Positions 31,568 through 36,396 of a stretch of DNA of 36,396 bases are shown piece after piece. The position numbers and the translations under genes are program-made. A model generated the notes under the pieces. It ran no database searches. It was not told the origin of the DNA and saw only the letters and a list, made by a program, of their open reading frames with translations. The stretch spans positions 1-36,396 of the forward strand of contig WTXG01000327.1 in assembly GCA_022496185.1 (NCBI GenBank), read 5' to 3'. The stretch comes from Multifurca ochricompacta (lineage: Eukaryota > Basidiomycota > Agaricomycetes > Russulales > Russulaceae). The number at the start of each line of letters is the position of its first letter. Positions within the stretch are counted from its first letter, which is position 1.

Positions 31568-34500
31568 ATGACGATGGCCATCCCTACGGCCACTATCGTC
31601 TGCTGCTTGCGAAGATCCCGACACACCCCCGCGTCTCCTCTCTACAGGGAGGCTCACAAGCAGTGAGCATTCCAAGTGTCTTAGCTGCTCGAACAACCTC
31701 GTAGCTGACGATTGTGCCATCCCTTAAGCCACTGCTACTCCTCTTCGGGCATTTCATGTGTCTAGACACGTGCGCGAAGAGACCAAACCGTCCGCATCGG
31801 CTGAGGTAGAATCAAGTGAGTGTGTGATCCGCCAACTCGACCCTTGTCCTCTTTAAATCGATGCCTTGCCGACTCGGCTTTGTTTTGTTTTTGTTTTCTC
31901 AAGGCGTCCTTACTCGTCCCTGAGGGTCGGCGTTCCGCGAGAGATCTACCCGAACGAATGTCGCGTTGCGCTAACACCACAAAATGTGACCCTTCTCCGA
32001 AAAAAAGGCTTCGCGCAAGTGCTTGTAGAACGCGATGCCGGGACGCGAGCGCAGTTTTTGAACGAAGATTACGAAAAGGCGGGGGCGACGCTCACATCTC
32101 GCGAAGAGCTCTTTGCCAACACCGATATCATGCTCAAGGTCCGGCCGCCTTTGCAAGAGCAAGAACGAGAAGTCGAGGAGATCAAGCAAGGGAGCACCCT
32201 TGTCTCCTTCCTATATCCGAAGCAAAATAAAGCGCTTGTAGAATTGGCGAAAAGAGACGTCAACACGTTGGCCATGGACATGATACCCCGAATTTCACGT
32301 GCCCAAACTTTCGATGCGCTCAGGTTGCTTGCTGTTCTCCTATGCGTGGCGCATAGCGCTAACACGTTGTGATTGTGATTAGCTCTATGGCAAATATAGC
32401 TGGCTACAAGGCCGTATTGGAAGCTGCTAATCACTTTGGTCGATACATGACCGGTCAAGTCTGCCGCGGGTACGTCTTCACTTTTTTTTTACGTGTTTGA
32501 GTTTGTTCCTCGGCCTTGGCTCGTCCTCGGCTTCTTACGTTTGCATTTACCTTTGTCCAGAAAGGTAGCGTGGGTTTCCTTTTCTAATAAATAAAATAAA
32601 ATATTTATTTAGAAACGTGCGTAGATCCCACCATGCAAGGTCCTAGTGATTGGCGCAGGTGTTGCAGGTCTCAGCGCCATTGCTACCGCGCGACGTCTCG
32701 GTGCTATCGTGCGCGGTTTCGACACACGTCCTGCCGTTCGTGAACAGGTCCAATCTCTTGGTGCAGAATTTATCGAGGTCTCAATACAAGAAGACGGAAG
32801 CGGAAGCGGTGGTTATGCGAAGAGATGTCCAAGGAGTTCATAGAGGCCGAAATGGCTCTTTTCTTAGAACAGTGCAAGGAGGTAGACATTGTAATAACCA
32901 CGGTAAGTTCTCTTTCACTGTCCCTTCATCACTTCGATTCATGCTATCCTTCAGGCTCTCATTCCCGGAAGACCTGCACCAAAGCTGATCACAAAGGAGG
33001 TTAGGTCGAAAGACACATCACCAGGCAGTAGTTCGCTAATAGTTCACGAGCATAGATGCTTGGCGTTATGAAGCAAGGCTCGGTCATCGTGGATTTGGCG
33101 GCGGAAGCAGGTGGAAATTGCGAGGCTACTATTCCGGAAAACTTCATGTTCACAAAGGGGTCACAATAATCGGTGTGTGTCGACGAATGTTTTGTATGTT
33201 TCCAGCTATTGATTCAGCGTTTTCACTAGGTTACACTGATCTCCCGTCCCGGCTTCCAACTCAATCCTCGACACTCTATTCCAACAACATCACAAAGTTT
33301 CTTCTGTCCATGACCCCAGCACACCTTCAAGTTTTCATATCAATCTGGATGATGAAGTTGTTCGCGGCGCTCTTGTGGTGCATCATGGTGCTCTTCTCCA
33401 GCCTGTCCCGCGTGTGGCCCCCGCTGCCCCTGCTGCTCCACCCCGCCGCGAAGACAGCTGAAGCGAAGGAAACGCGCGCAATTACGCCATGGCAGAAGGC
33501 CACGCGCGAAGTTGCGACTGTCACAGCAGGTATGGGTACCGCTGTTGCACTAGGGAAAGTGACGGGTCCGCTTTTCATGGCCAACTTCTTCACGTTTGGT
33601 CTGGCTGGTCTTATCGGGTACCGCGTTGTCTGGGGAGTCGCACCCGCTTGCACTCTCCGCTGATGTCCGTTACGAATGCGATCTCCGGTAAGCTGGAACC
33701 TACTCCAATGTTCGACGACGACTCATCGTGGGATGTCAGGTATGGTTGGTATTGGTGGGCTCTTTGTCATGGGCGGTGGATACCTTCCTGGAACTGCATC
33801 TCAAGTACTCGGCGCACTGTCAGTTCTTCTGGCCAGCGTTAATGTCGCTGGAGGCTTCGCGATCACTAAACGCATGTTGGACATGTTCAAGAGTAATGTG
33901 TATTTTACAATGCTTCATACGTTCATTCTAACTCGACCATGTAGGACCTGGAGATCCCCAGAATATTCGTGGCTATACGGGATCCTGCGGTGGTATTCAC
34001 TGGAGGTTTTCTCGCGGCAGCCCATACAGGAATGGCAGGTCTTGTGCAGGCTGGGTATCTGACAAGTAGCATCCTCTGCATAGGTTCGGCATTTGAGTTC
34101 CCGCGTTGAAACTTTGATCATGAGTAAGTTTTGTTGCCAGCTTCATTATCCGGTCTCGCCTCCCAGGCGACCGCGCGCCAGGGCAACGTGCTCGGGATAC
34201 TCGGCGTAGGCTCAGGCATCCTCGCTTCACTTGCAGCAGTCGGCTTCTCACCAGAGGTACTGGTCCAATTCGCAGCCGTCGCAACCATTGGCGGAACAGC
34301 CGGCGCGATCATCGGTCGCCGTATCACCGCAACGGAGCTCCCGCAGATGGTGGCGGCGTTGCATTCGGTCGTAGGTCTCGCGGCTGTGCTGACAAGCATC
34401 GGCAGCGTGATCGGCACCGCGGCGGATCACATTTCTACGCTGCACTTGGTCACGGCGTACCTTGGTGTCCTTATTGGTACGCTCGCTCCCCATCTTTTTT

Positions 34501-36054
34501 TTTTTTGAACCAGCTCGGGCTCGGGGGATAACTGACGTCGCGCGTTGCATTGTGGAAAAAGGCGGTGTGACGTTCACAGGCTCTATCGTCGCCTTTCTCA
34601 AGCTCGCTGAGAAGATGTCGTCCAAGCCCCTCATGCTTCCGGCTCGGCATCTCATCAATGGATCCCTGCTCGGCGTGAACCTGGCGGCCATGGGAGGGTT
34701 CTTAGCTGCTGCACCAGTCGTCCCGGCAGTGGCCGCCGGATACCTTGGATTGAACGCGCTGCTCAGTTTCATTAAGGGATACACGCTTACTGCTGCAGTC
34801 GGAGGAGCGGATATGCGTACGTTGCTCTGCTTTCTTCTCTCTAGAACCTCTGTTGACGACGAAGGTCTGCGGCAGCTGTCGTTATTACTGTGCTGAATGC
34901 GTACTCTGGGTTCGCTTTGGTTGCTGAGGGTCTGTCTCGGAACTTGCTGTTGCGACCCTTTAAGTATTCTGATGTAGCGATACTTTGGTATCATAGGTTT
35001 CATGCTCGACAATCCGTTATTAACTACGTTGGGTCTTTAATCGGCGTCAGCGGCTCCATTCTGTCGTACATTATGGTGCGCATCCTCTTCTGATCTGCAG
35101 GTCAACTTGTATATATTTATCACATGCAGTGCGTGGCCATGAATCGCTCACCTATCAATGTTCTCTTTGGCGGCGCTGCTCCAGCGGCCGCGCCTTCCGA
35201 CTATAAGATCGAAGGTCAAATCACACAGACAAACGCGGATGATGTGGTGGAGGCACTGGCAAATGCTGACAGCGTCATCTTGGTTGGTCTTTCAACCTTT
35301 TTTTCCTGTCACGTTCTTACATTAACTACGTGGCGCAGGTGGTCGGGTACGGCATGGCTGTGGCAAAGGCACAATACGCGATATCAGAAATCACGTCCCT
35401 TTTGCGGGCAAAGGGTGTGAACGTGCGCTTTGCCATCCATCCAGTCGCAGGACGCATGCCAGGCCAGTGCAACGTTTTACTTGCCGAAGCATCAGTGCCC
35501 TATGACAGTACGATCCTCCTCCCGTCTTTCTCGCCTCACCAGTGAATTTATCGGAGAATGTGTCTTACAGTTGTGTTGGAAATGGACGAGATCAACGACG
35601 ACTTTAGCGACACAGACGTGACGCTCGTCATTGGCGCGAACGATACGGTCAACCCGATTGCGTTGGAGCCGGGTAGCTCGATTGCCGGCATGCCCGTGTT
35701 ACACGCATGGAAGAGCAAGCAAGTCGTCGTGATGAAGCGAGGCATGAGCAGCGGATATGGTACGTGTTTATCGTTCCTCTCCCCTAGTCCCTCACCACGA
35801 GTGAGCACGACAACTGACCTTTTTTGGGGGGCCGGATTGATGGCGCTTTCAATTTTTAAAAATATATATATATAGCGGATGTGCCGAACCCATGTTTTAC
35901 ATGCCAGGAACGAAGATGCTGTTCGGCGACGCGAAGGATTCGTGCGAAGGTGTGTACTCCTGCTCATATGTTGTGACTTCCGTGGGGCTTAATGCAATAA
36001 TACCTGTGACGCCGTTAAATAGCCATTAAGAGAGGGCTGGAGGCCAGAGGCTGA
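31568..36054 (+). CDS. NNT: Mitochondrial NAD(P) transhydrogenase, full length
   Basis: Proton-coupled hydride transfer from NADH to NADP+ in the inner mitochondrial membrane. The Arg-rich N-terminus [20 protein letters not shown] fits a presequence. Domain I (NAD): [118 protein letters not shown] and [20 protein letters not shown]. Domain II is a series of membrane helices ([59 protein letters not shown]). Domain III (NADP): [91 protein letters not shown] and [20 protein letters not shown]. More than fifteen GT-AG introns are used, including one pair around a 4-nt microexon. About nine single-base losses in homopolymers interrupt the reading. Confidence 0.95.
32561..32564 (+). other. NNT: 4-nt microexon of NNT
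   Basis: The upstream exon ends in phase 2 (..TGC CGC GG, 32469) and the downstream exon begins ATC CCA CCA TGC AAG at 32625. Inserting AAAG, which is flanked by TTGTCCAG and GTAGCG, gives R-G-K-I-P-P-C-K in frame, matching the family's A-G-K-V-P-P-x-K. Direct joining of the two large exons would shift the frame. Confidence 0.7.
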
Positions 36055-36396
36055 ACTGGCAAGTGTGCGGTGTATCTGCCGCGCGATGGACATAAGAGGA
36101 GAAGGAGCGTGGAGGGTGGCTGCGCCTGGATTGTTCTAGTGTCTGGCCCCCCCCAATGAACATTCTGCCAGGTGTTCTGGAGTTTTAGCGTATATTTAAG
36201 ATCGATCTGTTTGGGATTATTTTGGGTTGCTATAAAGAGATCACATGATCATATCAAACCTTTCTCACGCTCACGCATCCCACGCGACATGCACCCCTGA
36301 ACCGGCCCTAAATGTGCAGGGCCGACTAGGGAAGACCCTCCACCTTTTTTTTTTCTTTCTTTCTTCTACATCTTTTAACAACTACTTTCAGGCGCT
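36055..36396. other. Region downstream of NNT, no gene seen
   Basis: Contains a C-run (36149-36156), a TATA-like TATAAAG near 36231 and a strong pyrimidine tract (T-run then CTTTCTTTCTTC, about 36343-36365). This could be the promoter and leader of a gene beyond the window. Confidence 0.45.

Noticed and set aside
34248..35012. Minus-strand open frame of 254 codons
   Set aside because: Antisense to the NNT membrane domain; its composition is that of a complement of Ala/Gly-rich coding sequence.
1..36396. A new multi-gene defence or biosynthetic system
   Set aside because: The intact genes are unrelated housekeeping functions; the only immune-like genes are two broken NACHT-ankyrin remnants.

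Overview
The window is nuclear DNA of an intron-rich fungus, most likely a basidiomycete (Agaricomycetes). The genes are cut by many short GT-AG introns of about 45-110 nt with CTAAT/CTGAC-type branch points. The proteins are typical eukaryotic housekeeping ones: a mitochondrial transhydrogenase, SAM37/metaxin, CreC/WDR20, OTU1 and PUS4. The decayed NACHT-ankyrin copies are of a kind expanded in Agaricomycetes. A Rhizoctonia-like (Cantharellales) source would fit, but that is a guess.

Layout. 15-2011 (+): 3' part of methylenetetrahydrofolate reductase. 2012-9930: an accessory stretch with an unrecognised minus-strand spliced gene (about 2337-2930), two diverged copies of a repeat about 1.2 kb long (about 3540-4800 and 6895-8110), a 1.69-kb MULE-like element with long inverted ends between them (4941-6632), and a decayed low-complexity minus-strand coding segment (about 8347-9100). 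10041-18349 is a compact housekeeping block: creC/WDR20 (-), the divergent E1-beta of branched-chain ketoacid dehydrogenase (+), an intron-containing tRNA-Ser(CGA) (-), SAM37/metaxin (+), OTU1 deubiquitinase (+) and an AIG2-like gamma-glutamylcyclotransferase (-). 18360-19390 is a CpG-poor repeat-like spacer. 19526-20874 (+) is an APE1-type AP endonuclease. About 21400-25620 holds two broken minus-strand NACHT-ankyrin copies. 26162-36054 (+) carries four metabolic or RNA genes: aldo-keto reductase, tRNA pseudouridine synthase PUS4, a DapA-family aldolase/lyase, and the full-length NAD(P) transhydrogenase NNT.

How the genes relate. There is no operon logic. Several products act in mitochondria: BCKDH E1-beta in branched-chain amino-acid breakdown, NNT in NADPH supply, SAM37 in outer-membrane protein assembly, PUS4 on cytosolic and mitochondrial tRNA in yeast, and possibly a mitochondrial form of APE1. 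I found no clearly new multi-gene system.

The strongest structural observations are these. About sixteen apparent frameshifts are each explained by the loss of one base from a homopolymer run, and they cluster in MTHFR, DapA and NNT. This points to local sequence-quality loss rather than gene death. NNT also needs a 4-nt microexon. The AIG2 gene appears to use a GC-AG intron. Three CGG-N-CCG palindromes lie upstream of the DapA gene.
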